Positions 34,736-47,560 of a stretch of DNA of 64,000 nucleotides are shown in pieces (position 1 is the first letter of the stretch; each line of letters begins with the position of its first letter). Under the pieces are notes generated by a model. The model saw nothing but the letters and a program-made list of their open reading frames with translations, ran no database searches and was not told the DNA's origin. The position numbers were made by a program, and so were the translations under genes. Origin of the DNA: Polytrichum commune (lineage: Eukaryota; Streptophyta; Polytrichopsida; Polytrichales; Polytrichaceae); contig OX485809.1 in assembly GCA_950295325.1 (NCBI GenBank), positions 4,774,001 to 4,838,000 on the forward strand. The letters are read 5' to 3'.

Positions 34736-36672
34736 GGGCCGCTTTACACTACGGTGGAGAAGTCCTTTGGTCAAGAATTCTAGGGGAATTATGAAATTTG
34801 ATTGGCCGAGAGTGACACTCTTGTCTGGCGGTAGTTTACACTACGGCCAAGAGTCCTTTGGTGGAGAACTTTGTACATGGATGAAATAATGACATGGTTG
34901 GCAATGTGGCGACACTTTTTCCAAGGGGAGTCCAGAGGTCAAGTTTCTTGGGCAACCTCAAAGCCTTGGACAACAAACTTGGCCTCCGGAGAACTCCAAC
35001 TTCAATAAAATATTTCTTCCTTAAAGAAATCTCTCGGGGGGTGCATTCCATTGTCAAGTTGAACACCACGTGCGATAAAACAAATCTACTTTTTACATAT
35101 AGCATCACCAAAATGGGTCAAAACTTTATCAATTGTTTTTTCATGAGTAGATATACACGGTATCTATTACATAGTAAAAAAGAATAACCAAATTTGATTT
35201 TTTTTTAATTTTTAAAAATAAAACATACCGTTTCTAACTAGAATGACACAAAATTGAATTGAAACAATTGCTAAAAAAATCAAGATGCGTACAAATTTCA
35301 AGAAACAATACAAAAGATATTATCAATGGTTATGCATATGTAGAAAAACTATCATAAATTCTAGAATTATATATGGCATATAATATAGGGTAGCAAATTT
35401 TTATCGCACGTGGTTATGAAACGTAAGGGGGTGTGATGGCCCGAGAGAAATCTTTGCACTATTTTTCTCCCTCTTTAGTATGACATTTTTGGGAAATATA
35501 AAAAAGTCATATATTGAGTAGTTGTCTTCTCATTAATATGAAAAATGACGTAAAGTTGTCATATTATTGAGGGAATATGAAAACATAAGTAATATGAGCT
35601 TTAAAATATATACAACAAGTTTAAGCAATATAGATGGTATGAAATAATAACTTATAACTCCAAACAATTACAAATATTCTCAAGAACTCTTAAAATAAGA
35701 GTCCAAAGATCTTTGGTGTTGCCTACCCAAGTTAGCAACTGTCATCTTATCTAAATTCCCATCTAACTTTTGGAAACTAATAATTTCATTAACACCAAAA
35801 TATAAAGAGTTCTCTAATAAGAACTAGACAACAAGGATGCATGACGTTTAGCATCAAGATATTGGTGATACTATATCACCCGTGTACAAGGCAACATACT
35901 AGGCAGGAGGCCACTCTCACCCTAACCATGTCCATTCTACACCAGTAACCCTAATTACCATTAAGTTCCCAACAATAAGTGAAGTTCCCAAGTAGTTCCC
36001 AAGTGAAGATGGATGTATTTTAGATGTACATTATATAGATGAAAGGAATTCTAGCATTAATTACCTCTTTAATATGACAAAACGGAGATTCTATATGTTG
36101 CATTATCAAGTGTTGTAGTCGTATAAAAGAGGGAGTTTTGAACTAAAAAGTTTCGTCTCGTAAAAATGTGTTGTAATATTGAGGGTGTCATATAAACGAG
36201 TGTCGTATTAACAAGGTTGGACTATACCAACATGTAATTTCTTTAACAATCAATAAGAAGATAATGTTACCTACTTATTTACCTTAATTTGGATGTATTA
36301 TAGAGGTGGAACATTTTCAAATAAATTATTGTCATGAAAGAAGTTCTAAAACATTGTCATATACATTTTATTTTATTTATCAATATAATTTTTTTTAATA
36401 TCAATACAATGGCCATTTAGGGGGTAAGGTTTCTACTATGGCCGGCTTTGACCATTTTGTGAAGTAGTCCAGTGGACTTCTCCTCTTGGTGAAGTTGTCC
36501 AATACACTTCTCCTGTAGGTGGTTACACTACGGCCGGTCAAGACTTCTTAAGGCATTATTTTATTGTCTTTTCATCTTCTCCGGCATACCATCCCTCACC
36601 TCCAACAACCATGTCTTGGACGAAAATTCTTGACCGATTGGTGCACTTCTCCACCGCAATGTAAAGCGGCCC
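34736..36672 (+). mobile_element. element A, composite DNA transposon, 1.94 kb, TTA duplication
   Basis: The ends are GGGCCGCTTTACACTACGG and the reverse complement of CCGCAATGTAAAGCGGCCC, flanked by TTA on both sides (34,733-34,735 and 36,673-36,675). Three-base TTA duplications with GG-starting ends suggest PIF/Harbinger. It encodes no transposase. Inside are a truncated copy of the 33,837 MITE and a 0.77-kb pogo/Tigger-derived MITE at about 35,456-36,224. An inverted near-copy with the same internal nest is at 59,121-60,992. Confidence 0.85.
35456..36224. mobile_element. pogo/Tigger-derived MITE nested in element A
   Basis: The right end reads GTCGTATTAACAAGGTTGGA, close to the Tigger end GTTAGACTG. 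The left starts CACTATTTTTCTCCCTCTTT. The interior (GCCTACCCAAGTTAGCAA and flanking parts) matches the non-coding parts of the Tigger element at 50,163-52,725, so this is an internal-deletion derivative with no transposase left. Confidence 0.75.
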
Positions 36673-36675
36673 TTA

Positions 36676-37160
36676 GACACCTATATTTGATTGGTGTGTG
36701 GTTTGGTGAGGATCAAAGTACAAACACCAAAAATATACATGTTTAAAAGGGATTGGGCTACGTCTTCAAATTTTCATTAACTAATCCACGCTCAATAATA
36801 CACGCGGTTGGGACTCAGGAAGAGCCAGGCTATGTTGTCAATTAAGGAGTCAACGAACATGCTATTTCTACAACCATATCTAAACTAGCCCTGGAAGTTC
36901 CAATTCTTAGTGCAATTTTTGTTGATGGTTCATCTTAGATTTGCTAATGCAAAGAACATGAAAAGCAAACTAAATAACACCCACATGCCTTGTTGGTGGG
37001 TGAGGGTATTGAAAAAAGCTTAGTATTTGTTACCCAATGGGTCACGGTATTGTGGACATTTTGCAAATATAAAGTGGGTTTTTACTGTTGGTATTGAAGA
37101 GACCATTGTTATGTAGGCCTCATGTCCTCATATACTTGTGAGTAATGGTTTCTCAAAAGC
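36676..37160. other. intergenic DNA right of element A
   Basis: I see no gene. A stretch after 36,676 (ACACCTATATTTGATTGGTG) resembles pieces near 38,130 and 58,000, so it is a dispersed repeat. Confidence 0.45.
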
Positions 37161-37164
37161 ACTC

Positions 37165-37300
37165 ATAATATGGTACCTAGTAGGTCCTTGGTCCAAGAGT
37201 GGTTGGCGGTTCGATTCCCAGCCATGAAATTGTCTCTCTACTTGACGGAAAACTAGCCAAGTGGTCAAGCGCCTCCTATTTTCCAAAAAAATCAAATAAA
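37165..37300 (+). mobile_element. tRNA-derived SINE-like fragment
   Basis: GGTTCGATTCCCAGCC at about 37,206 is a good RNA polymerase III B box. A weak A-box-like TAGTAGGTCC lies about 30 bp before it. The following CTCTCTACTTGACGGAAAAC is repeated after a second B box at 43,325. Two copies that share the B box and about 60 bp downstream fit a SINE family; no full tRNA fold is present. Confidence 0.4.
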
Positions 37301-40300
37301 ATACCTAACAGGTCATGTCCCATGCCATGGAATTATGCAATGGTTTATATGCAAATAGAAAGTGGGTAACATCAATAGTGGTGGCAATGATAAGTGTGAA
37401 ACCAACCATGTTGGATATTTTAAACTTTATTTTGATACCCGAGAGAGAGAGAGAGAAAGAGATCCTTCATCTTCGAGGTGGTCTACTCATAAGTAATTTT
37501 GAAATGGATAACACAGGAATTTTAGAGAGATTGTAGAATTCCGCCTCTTTTCAAAGGTGAACAAGTTGGCATGTACTTGCTATCGCACCCAAGGACAAAC
37601 CCTTTACTGCCCATGTTCCATATGATTGGTTGAAAATATCCAATTAAGTCAGATACCCCTATTGTGTTGGGTTGGACCATAGTGGTAGGAATTCAACATA
37701 CATCGAGTGTGGGGAAATTTATCCCCATTCTCACACTAATGTCGGCCTTCGATGGCATGACCTCACCGGGTTACAACCTTGGTTTAGGTCCCTAAAAATC
37801 AAGACACATAAACATTTCTTGATTTGTGTGCTTGTCCATATCAGTGTACATGTTTACATTGTAATCGTATGCATTGGGACACGCGGACAACTAAAATTTT
37901 ATGTCAAGAATCCTAACTTTCACAAACATGTCATCATTATGATAAGATGGACCGTTACAAGTACAAATGTGGTATTTAAAGCCACTAAATAAGGGCGATG
38001 TTTTAAGGTGATTTTTGAGAGTTTTGGGGTTGAACCTTTTAGGGTTAAGCCGGCCTTTGATGCCCACACAACTTTGGTTGGAACTCCTTGTAAGATAGAC
38101 GTGCCAAATCCAATTACATCTCTTAATTGGACACCTGTATTTGAGTGATATGCGATTTGGTGTGATTCAAAGAGATCAAACTACATCCTTAAAATACGAT
38201 AACCTTTCTAGATTCAATAGGCAACATAATTGGAAGAGACCTATTTCACCATTTAACGAGCACAAGAATCTTCCTTTTGATAATGAATCAAATATCATTT
38301 TATGAGAAAAGTGGATCCGGCCTCAATTTGGGCTTGCTAAGTACCATCTCGTACTTATTATCATCCCGTGTTTCATATCCTCGGGGAATTAGGCTAGTTT
38401 GTAAAGTAACCATTTAAGACCCATATACATTAAAACTTCTCCAAGGCAACTTGCTACAACATTCACAAAAAAAGACATAGATTGTATGGCCCATGTACCC
38501 ATCATACGATGTGCTTTGGAGACCCCTATTGGATTGGAACCAATCCGTGTTTGTTGTGTCAATTGCTTCGATTCTTTTTTAAATTAGGTCAAGGCTCCGA
38601 TCCTCCGTCTTTGAAGGTAGGCAGCTTGACAACCCGAGTACCGATGCACGCAAATGCTCCACCACTCCATGTGTGTGTGTATATATATATGAAGTATAGA
38701 CAACCGACAAAGTTTGATGTTCATATATGGAACATCAAAATTACAAACTAGGGTGGACGACGTTGTTCATCAATTGGTTAGATATATTTAACATTGCAAA
38801 GAATACCTAGAAATTTCATGTTCTTGTATTGTAACATTGAAGCATCACTAGATAGTCACCAATCATTTGTGAAATTCACATATATTTGAAGTGTATTGAT
38901 GAATTTACCCATAAAATTTGAGGTAGCCATATAGTCCATGTGTCAAGTTTTAATTAACTATGAGTTTCAATGTCTATTACTATAGATATCGCACTAAGTA
39001 TGAAGATTTCATTCAACATGATTTGTTGGTGCAATGTTGTTGTGTGAATTGTTGTAAGAACTCGATGCATAGTCTGTGTCATGGTCCAGACCGTGCTAAG
39101 GATCGAGTCACATGGAGTCCCAAGTCCCACTCGTGTCAGGAAATCCCAACATGGAGGTAACCATGAGAAGTATTTTCTTGAGTTGGAACCAATTATAATT
39201 GGTGAGAAAATGTTGTTGCGGTAGCACCACTTCATCTTCTTAAACTTCAAATCTAGATGCAAAACTATGCTCTAGACCAATGAATGAAATCTCTCGGTTT
39301 TGGGATTCTTCGGTCTTAGATTATAGTTTAAATTGGTGTTGGACATGTTTCTTTGAAACAAACAAAAATCATTCATGTATCCATGATGATAATTTTACTC
39401 TCATTTAACTATGTGTTACATAGGGACTTTGAGAAGATACTATAATTATATAGTTTATATAGTTTAAATTCATAAAGAAATCTCAAAATTTTAGTACCAT
39501 TCATCCAAAAGTCTTCATATCCCAAGAAAAGTACCTTAATATCTATACGGTATGAGATAGTACTGACCCACATAACGGCTTTTGCATACAAATGTTTTTT
39601 TCATCTTGTCATACCCACCAAGTAACAAAATTTGATGACGCTAAATATTGTATTTGATGTCACTTACTATTTTAAAATTACACAATGCTATAACTATTTA
39701 ATGTGCATTTCAATTTCTGTCAAAAAAGGTTAAATTGGTTGTTTGGGCATTATAGAACATTAACATCCTTACTTGATGAAAAATCACACTACCAGTGAAC
39801 AATACAACATTAAAAATTTACATTAATAGTAAGTGACACCGAATACGATATTTAGTGTAGTACTGCAATTTTGGTATCAATAGGATAGATTTTTGATACC
39901 ATCATTGATATTGTGTTTTGATACAATGCATTTAACTAAATGCAAGTCCAACAACATCGATGTAAACTCACACATACTAGAGTACCACACTAAATATGAT
40001 ATTTAGTGTCACCAATTCTAATCGTCTCGCTCAACACTAATTGTAAACCGCGGTATAGTGTCACCAACACTACATGTTAACCCAACATCGTTTTGTCATT
40101 CCTTGTAAATGTTTTTGGTGGGTTATAGAATCACACTGTTGCAATTACAATCACTTACGAAGTGATTTTCCATCCAAATTTCAATCATCCATGACAACAT
40201 TTCATCACAAGTTGTTGACAAGAGAAGGTAGGGTTTTGGCCAATGGATGAACTCATCCATCATCCATGACAACATTTGTTCCACTTCTTCATAACAAGTG

Positions 40301-40509
40301 TCATCCGAAAAGTCACCATGGTGACATCAAACATCATATGAGACTAAATACCGTATTTAGTGTGGGTAGGAAAATTAGGGCATCGTGCTTCAAAGTTCTC
40401 ACACGGAACATGTGAGGAGGAGTCCATAAATCTTCATCGACCGACGTTTCACGATGGTCAAGGCACTCCTTGATGTCAAATTGTTGGAGATATTCTCACA
40501 AAATTGCAA
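37301..40509. other. AT-rich intergenic DNA with short palindromes
   Basis: I see no gene. Copies of an ACACTAAATAYNRTATTTAGTG palindrome occur near 39,650, 39,840, 39,985 and 40,345. The segment about 40,080-40,215 is the inverted partner of about 42,465-42,600. A (GA)n run is at 37,441-37,460 and a (GT)n/(AT)n run near 38,675. Confidence 0.55.
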
Positions 40510-41258
40510 GTAGCGTGTGTGACTCAAAGTTGACTCCTTCATCCCGCATTCCTATGAAAAGCTAACAACTTACGGAGAATCCATGAATTTGGTGCTCTAT
40601 AATAAGGGCCTTTTTAATACTAGTAGGGGTATGAGTATTTCTGAATATTATTGTTTTCGGTTCCATTGGGGTCCATGTATTATGTAAGAACCTTCATACG
40701 TAGGTGAATGGTACCCTTTTGTATCAATATGGTTTAGAATGGTACCGACCCAGCTAATAACCCCAATATACAAAGATTCTTTCACATTGAAATAACTCAC
40801 CAAAAACCGTTGCCCATGGGTAGGTTATCTGACATCAGTATGGTTGCTAGTTACTAATATCATTTGCATTCCACATGTGTAAAGGTCCAAAGTAGCGTGT
40901 GTGACTCAAAGTTGACTCCTTCATCCCGCATTCCTATGGAAAGCTAACAACTTACGGAGAATCCATGAATTTGGTGCTCTATAATAAGCGCCTTTTTAAT
41001 ACTAGTAGGGATACGAGTATTTATGAATATTTATTGTTTTCTATTTCATTGGGGTCCATGTATCATGTAAGAACCTTCATACAGAGGTGAAAATCCCTTT
41101 TGTTTAGAATGGTACTGACCCAACTAATAACCCGTGTATATAGAGATTCTTTCACATTGAAATAACTCACCAAATATTGTTGCCCATGGGTAGGTTATCT
41201 GACATCAATATGGTTGTTGGTTACTGATACCATGCATTCCACATGTGTACCAGTCCAG
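40510..41258 (+). repeat. tandem duplication, unit about 382 bp
   Basis: GTAGCGTGTGTGACTCAAAG starts both copies, at 40,510 and 40,892. The second copy is a little shorter, with small deletions and ending near the second GCATTCCACATGTGT. The copies differ by scattered substitutions, so the duplication is not recent. Confidence 0.88.
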
Positions 41259-42399
41259 TGTTGATGCTAACCAGTGATGGACTGGTAAAACATTTTTTAA
41301 ATTTTTTTGTGTGTGTGTGTGATACCTTTGGAACTTATAACGAGGATTCTACAATTTATTCAAGACCAAGGATGCAACTTTCTTATACAACACATAAGTA
41401 CCTAGTATCTTCTTTGTATAGCATAACAAAACATTGATGGTAACATTTGACAATCTTTGTGAGAAGTTATGGCTTCGAGTGGTTTCAAATGGTCGTGCAA
41501 ACCACTTTGAAATGAATTGTATTGTACATTTGTATCGAGAGTTCATAAGAGTTGTAAGCTACTTGAAGTTGGTGTAAGCAAGTATAGAGTGTGACATGTG
41601 CCTTATCTCCATGGTATCTCTTATTGATATTTTAGCTTGGCATGTGCACATGTGATAGAGAAATGGACATGGTTGGGGTTAGTTGGTTTGGAGGTATGTC
41701 GCCACATGTTGCTTGCTCACATAGGTAAGCCCTCTATAGTTATAACATAATAGGTATCGATTTAACACTATATCATTAATTTAGTGCAACCTTAAAATTG
41801 ATGTGCCGTGTTTGTGGAGTGGCCTCCAAGTTTCTCCCTCTAACAACGAGTGTCCCATGCCACCATCTTTGGTTGTCAACCAAGGATTGCAAGACCGTAA
41901 ATATGTGGGGACGGTGATGAATAGTGTGGCCCACGTTAATCAAGATGTATAGTGTAACAATTGATATAGCTTATGTTGGGTTGTGACTATGTAAATTACA
42001 ATAAAATGAAAATGACTTTAAAACCCAGGAAGCCAAAGGCTTATGGACTACAAATACATTAAGATGGTGTCGAACCGGCTAATTCCTTAGAGTGACATAA
42101 TGCAGTAGCCTTTATGTGGTAGAGGCTAATATTGACTTGATGATCCAATGGTGAGAAATAATTGAGACTCTTAAGGACTACCTTCTCAAATAGTGATTGA
42201 AACAAATGAATGAAGTTACATCATAGGCTGAAGAAATTACAATAAATTACATCGCATGCACTAATAGAAAACATAGTCCTAAACAACGACAACTTCCAAA
42301 CAACCGCTTTAAAATGATATGTCCAATCCTAACCCCTTGAAGATTTGTCATGCCAGTTTTACAATCATATTGTTTAAAACTTGTTGTTTACAACCATGT
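41259..42399. other. AT-rich intergenic DNA
   Basis: I see no gene and no clear repeat apart from a (GT)n run at about 41,310-41,322. Confidence 0.45.
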
Positions 42400-42660
42400 T
42401 TTTCTAACTACACTAAATATGATATTTAGTCTCACATGGTATCTTATGTCACTATGGTAACTTGTGATGAAATATTGTCATGGATGATGAAATATGGATG
42501 AAAAATCACATGGTAGCTGATTGTAATTGCAACATTGTAAATCTATAGTCCCCCAAAAAATTACAAGGAATGACAAATAATGTTGGGTTAACATTTAGTG
42601 TTGGTGACACTCTACCGTGGTTTACACTTAGTATTGATCATGCTACCAAATTAATATATT
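42400..42660 (-). repeat. inverted partner of the 40.1-40.35 kb segment
   Basis: Starting with the palindrome CACTAAATATGATATTTAGT, the segment carries GTGATGAAATATTGTCATGG and later GTTGGGTTAACATTTAGTG. In reverse complement these match ATCATCCATGACAACATTTC and surrounding sequence near 40,190 and TGTTAACCCAACATCG near 40,075. The two arms lie about 2.2 kb apart, and a related fragment is at about 52,755-52,845. Confidence 0.7.
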
Positions 42661-42702
42661 AGTATATTTGTACCAAATATTGTCATGGATAATATCCCAA
42701 TT

Positions 42703-42937
42703 AGTTACTCAAGAGTTCAAATTTTACTAACAAAAGTTCAACAAATTATTCGGGCATTATAGAACATATATGACTTTGCTTGGTAAAACATTACATTCTC
42801 ATTAATTAGTTATAATTTTTTTGTTATATAATGTCCAAATGACTTATTGAGCTTTCGTTAGCAAAGCTTGAACTCTTGAGTAAGACATCATTGCACTACG
42901 TAACTCCGAATAGTAACATGCACTACTAATTGGGATA
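42703..42937. mobile_element. hairpin MITE with TATCCCAATTAGT ends, 235 bp
   Basis: Perfect 13-bp inverted ends TATCCCAATTAGT / ACTAATTGGGATA are followed by long imperfect inner arms (TACTCAAGAGTTCAAA against the reverse complement of GCTTGAACTCTTGAGTA). The element can fold on itself over nearly its whole length. The element's flanks do not show a clear duplication beyond possible TA. Confidence 0.75.
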
Positions 42938-43026
42938 ATCAACCTTGTAGTGTAAAGAGAGCCTTATAATACACAACTCACCTAAAGAACAAATACCACA
43001 ATCCGAGATGACCCTAAACTACGGCC

Positions 43027-43264
43027 GGGGATTCGTGGCACTCACTAAAAATCATCCGTGCGGATGAAAAAAACACACGAATCATCTAAATGGCTATTTT
43101 TGGGCAATTTGATTCCGGAAATAGAGTCAAAGGCCCCGAATTAGTCTAGTGATGTCACATTCGAATGAATCGGCACTCAACCCCATAGGGGGGCTTTTTT
43201 AATTGGAGCCACTTCATCCACGATATCTTGGATGGATGATTTTTAGTGAGTGCCACGAATCCCC
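43027..43264. mobile_element. MITE with 31-bp perfect terminal inverted repeats, 238 bp
   Basis: The left end GGGGATTCGTGGCACTCACT continues AAAAATCATCC, and the right end is its exact reverse complement over 31 bp. The flanks both contain CCCTAAACTAC (left before the element, right after it), so a target duplication of about 11-13 bp is possible; if so it is longer than the 8-10 bp of hAT or MULE elements. The interior has no coding potential. Confidence 0.85.
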
Positions 43265-43294
43265 AGCCCTAAACTACCGGATGATAGTGGAGAA

Positions 43295-43420
43295 ATACCC
43301 AAAACCAAATGTAGTGGTTGGTGGTTCGATTCCTGACTGTAAAATCTTCTCTCTACTTGACGCAAAAATTCTAGCGAGGTGACCATGCACCTCTTGTGTG
43401 CCAATTAAAAATTGAAAAGA
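43295..43420 (+). mobile_element. second SINE-like fragment
   Basis: GGTTCGATTCCTGACTG at 43,323 is a B-box match followed by CTTCTCTCTACTTGACGC, as after the copy at 37,206. An A box cannot be recognised with confidence. Confidence 0.35.
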
Positions 43421-43539
43421 AGAAGAACAAATAGTAATGTATTGAACCTACTTCCAAACTCCTAGACTTCTAGTCTAGTTCCATTCATGGGTGTTCGGGT
43501 GGGACTTTGGAGAGACTTTGTGTCCTTGAGACACTGCCA

Positions 43540-45320
43540 CTAACTAAATTTGGTTGAACTACCGGGCACACTTATTTTATTTAATATTATAATGGTTCAT
43601 TCCACTATGGGGTTGTTGAATACGGTAAGAATTAGGATCGTGGGGGGACGACGCAAATGGCGCTTTAGTGACTACAAGGGTGCCAAGTGGATGGGAGCAT
43701 ATAGCATATTTAAAAGTACATTCTCTATTGTAAGTAACAACAAGTCTCCCCGCATTTAATTTTGCATGCCCTTTTTTGCTCCTCGTGATAAGGTCACCCG
43801 GTCTATTGGTGTAAGTTATGTGCCTATGAAAGAGCGGCGTAGTTTCATAACACCTTACCGAGGGGGGGTGAATAGTAAAAACCCGTCTCCTATAAGATTG
43901 ATTGTTGATTCATCCCAATTGGAGATTGTAAAACCATTTTTTTTGGCTATCACCTAGCCGAATGAGGCAATTTCCATTTTTTGATGAGATTCATCCGGCT
44001 ATTAGCCACCGTCGGCCAGTCAGTGTGAAAAGGAAGGGCTATCGCAGTTGCAAAGGCGGTTACAAGGCTAACCGACTGTCTCTCTCTCGGCACTATGAGG
44101 AGAGGACAGTCTAGACAGAAGACATGCTATTTTCCATTTTTTGTAAACCAGGCATAGTCTCGCAGTGAAAGCAATAGGCTGGTGAAGGCGCCAACACTCA
44201 GTGATTGAGGTTGGGCGGCCAGTAGGCAACCCCAAGTGAGATGCTTGAGGGCATAGATATAGACTTTTATGAGCCGAGTGATTCGGACTCTGATACTACT
44301 TAAACTCTGACAGTGGAAGTAAAAGATGTTGTTCCAACGAGATATCTGTGATAAGCGGGAAATGCAAGTTGATGTTGTATGTGTGTGAGCAATTGTCTGG
44401 AAATGGAATGTTGACAGGAATCTGTAAGAACTTGATAATTGAATACGAGTCAAGCGAGTAGTCTGGTGAGAAGTATCTAGAGAAAGAGAGTAGAGTTATT
44501 TTGTCGAAGAAGGAAATGAAAAACACATCAGGCAATAGGCCGGCGGTGAAATTGATTCTAAGTTTAATTCTGAGAGAGTAAAGTCGGGGAAAGCCAACAT
44601 TGTCTTGGAATAATGGCAGTAACATGTTAAGGGCAATAGCCGTCTGAGTGGAAGGTGCCCGACCATAAGGGTGTGGAAACTTGAGTCAGTTGTGAGAGCT
44701 AAGTTCAATCAGGAAGGAGCGAAGTTCAGAGTATGCATAGAGATTGGCATTGTCGAAGGCCAGGGCATAATCAAACTCTTAGAGGCAAGAGCCGAGAGAA
44801 TATTGAGCGATCTGAGGGATAAGATAAGTTGCACAGGCTGTGAGAGCCTTAAGCCATGGTCGAGTAGTGATCATCGTGCTATAACCAGAGGGACAGAAAA
44901 GGAGAATTGGAGACGAGTCGCTAGAGAGGGACGATCGCCTGGTAAGAGATCAAATAGTAAAATCATCTAGCCAAAGGGCTGAGGACTTGAAGAGACTGAA
45001 AGGAAGTATGAGAGGTGAGTGCTCCGAGTGAGAAGGCAAAGCCAGAGAGGTCTAAGAAGGGCATGGCCAGTACCGAGATAGACTGAGTGGCCATAGCCCG
45101 AATTAAGTCCTAAGTCGGAGTGACAGGGATAGGCGTTACCTGGTAGTTACCGAGGTAGGATATAGCCTGGGTAGATTCCTTGTAGGAGAGAGATGGAGCC
45201 AAGGCGTTAGTAGCGGGTAGGCCATAGGCTGACAAGCGTTACCTGAGACAGAGGAGACGTTACCTGAGACAGAGGAGACGTTACCAACAAAGAGTAAGAC
45301 AAATTCTTGTGTTAATACTG
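43540..45320. other. compositionally distinct region, origin unknown
   Basis: Between about 43,540 and 45,320 the AT-rich background gives way to sequence with balanced base use and, from 44,100, a purine-rich plus strand. Short unbroken frames include one at 43,766-43,957 and one starting at the ATG at about 43,965 (MRQFPFFDEIHPAISHRR, ending SLSRHYEERTV). I do not recognise any of them. A 45-bp piece near 43,885 (TATAAGATTGATTGTTGATT) matches the 268-bp array at 46.5 kb. Transfer from an organelle or an old retroelement are both possible; I cannot decide from sequence alone. Confidence 0.35.
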
Positions 45321-45705
45321 AGTAAAATGAGCATACTAAAGCTTTAATACAGGATATCGCCTAGCTTACTGTGCATTGCTTTATGTATTAACAAAGTGAG
45401 TGATTTCGAGATGAGTTGCCAGGTACACTAGAAAGAGAAGATGATGGCCACTGGATCCGCGGCACGGGCATGATGGTTGTAAGTTGATTAAAGAATTAAT
45501 TAATTAGTTGAATTACGCAATTGTGATTCATGATGAGCAAAGACTATACGGTTACTAAAGACTTTACCCCGGACTTTGTCCTGACTATGAGCCATTGACC
45601 ACTTGCCAAGCTTTTGAGCTTTACGACTAAATTAGGTCCGAGCTTTAGAGTGATAGCACCTACCTTGAAGATAGGACAGACAACACTCACCACGGAGCCA
45701 TCACA

Positions 45706-46320
45706 TGGGTGCAAGCATGGTAAAGTGGACCAAAATAGTGCTCTGCTATACTAAAACCATAATTTTTTTGGTCAAAGGCCTAAAAGTAGTAGCAAAGAGT
45801 TATTTAAATTGGATTTTTTTTATGATGACCTCTATTGTTGTGTTAAATACTCAAATGTAGAATATCAAGTCGAGATCTTCAATACTTAGCATCAAAAGTG
45901 ATGCTCAAAAACAAATGGTTGAGTCTGGTTTTGGATGTAGATTTCATGACCTTAACCAATTTGGAGTTAGAATTTTTTTTATATTCCTTGAAATCATTGT
46001 CTACTTGAGGGCATCACCACAAAAATTTGTAAAAAACCATCAATTTAATGTAATTTTATCATATTTTAAACAAATTTTAGACAGTCACTTATTCAATATC
46101 ACCTACTTGCACGCCACTTGCACCGTCTTCTAAAATAGGTAGACTTTTCTAGGAATTCTTTTTGTCATCATAAATTGCTTGGCTTTGTAGATCGAGATGT
46201 TTTTAAAATGTCTATGGTTTATTTCTTCACAAAATTCAAAGTTAGTACATAAAATTGAATCACTTTCACTTAACACTAGGCATGGATCAGGAGTTGTCCA
46301 CTTTACCGTGCTTGCACCCA
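45706..46320. mobile_element. 615-bp element with 25-bp terminal inverted repeats
   Basis: The ends are TGGGTGCAAGCATGGTAAAG plus TGGAC, and the reverse complement of the same with one mismatch (T to C). The interior is AT-rich without coding potential. I do not see a clear target duplication. The family is not assigned. Confidence 0.75.
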
Positions 46321-46520
46321 CATATGAACCAATAAGGAAGAGAAAGAATGGGATAAGTAACATTGAAGAGAGTAAAGAATGAGAATCACCCGAAAATGTT
46401 ATTAAGAACCTTAATCCAATGTGACATTAACCCTTATAGACACTATCTCAGTCTTCCTAGAGACCTTGTTCCCTGGGTTTTGTTATTTTGAGCCATAGCA
46501 AAAACTTACTACAGAGATTA

Positions 46521-47560
46521 CTACACTAACTCATGTATTCTAACCCCTTATTTAGGAGTTAATCAAGAGTTTCAAATAGTCGAACTGGGGATGTACAAAA
46601 ATATTCATCGTTTTCACCCTCTCTCTCCGACCCCGGTTCATCCTCCCCCTGGGTAGGTGTTGTGGAGATTCACTTGTGAAAGATGCTTGATGTGGTCACC
46701 CGCTGGTGTTTGATCAAGGTGGACTTTGTACGGTTTTGCAAAACCCTCTCCATAAGATTGATTGTTGATTCATCCCAATCGGAAATCACTACACTAATTC
46801 GTGTATTCTAACCCCCCATTTAGGAGTTAATCAAGGGTTTCAAACAATCGAGTTGGGGGTGTACAATAGTATTCATCATTTGCACCCTCTCAGTCCGACC
46901 CCGGTTCGTCCTCCCCTTGGGTAGGTGTTGTAAACATTCACCCGTGAAAGAGGCTCGATGTAGTCAGCCATTGGTGTTTGATCGAGGTGGACTTCGTACG
47001 GTTTCGCAAAACCCTCTCTATAAGATTGATTATTGATTCATCCCAATTAGAGATCACTACACTAATTCATGTATTCTAACCCCCCATTTAGGAGTTAATC
47101 AAGGGTTTCAAAAAATCAAGTCGGGGATGCACAATAGTTTTCATCATTTGCACCCTCTCCGTCCGACTTCTGTTCGTCCTCCCCTTGGGTAGGTGTTGTA
47201 AACATTCACCCGTGAAAGAGGCTTGATGTAGTCAACCATTGGTGTTTGATCGAGGTGGAATTTGTACGGTTTTGCAAAACCCTCTCTATAAGATTGATTG
47301 TTGATTCATCCCAATCGAAAATCACTACACTAATTCATGTATTCTAACCCCCCCATTTAGAAGTTAATCAAGGGTTTCAAACAGTTAAGTTGGGGATGTA
47401 CAATAGTATTCATCATTTGCACCCTCTCAGTCCGACCCTGGTTCGTCCTCCCCTTGGGTAGGTGTTGTGGACATTCACCCGTGAAAGGGGCTTGATGTGG
47501 TCACCCGCTAGTGTTTGATCAAGGTGGACTTTGTACGGTCTTGCAAAACCCTCCAAAGGC
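46521..47560 (+). repeat. 268-bp tandem array, nearly four copies
   Basis: CTACACTAATTCATGTATTC occurs at 46,521, 46,789, 47,057 and 47,325, exactly 268 bp apart. The last unit ends near 47,550. Each unit contains CCGACCCCGGTTCGTCCTCC and TAAGATTGATTGTTGATTCA. Copies differ by a few substitutions and no indels that alter spacing. A lone piece of the unit lies at about 43,880-43,930. Confidence 0.95.

Noticed and set aside
37206..37222. tRNA gene at GGTTCGATTCC
   Set aside because: Only the T-arm/B-box part is present; no acceptor stem or anticodon arm can be folded.
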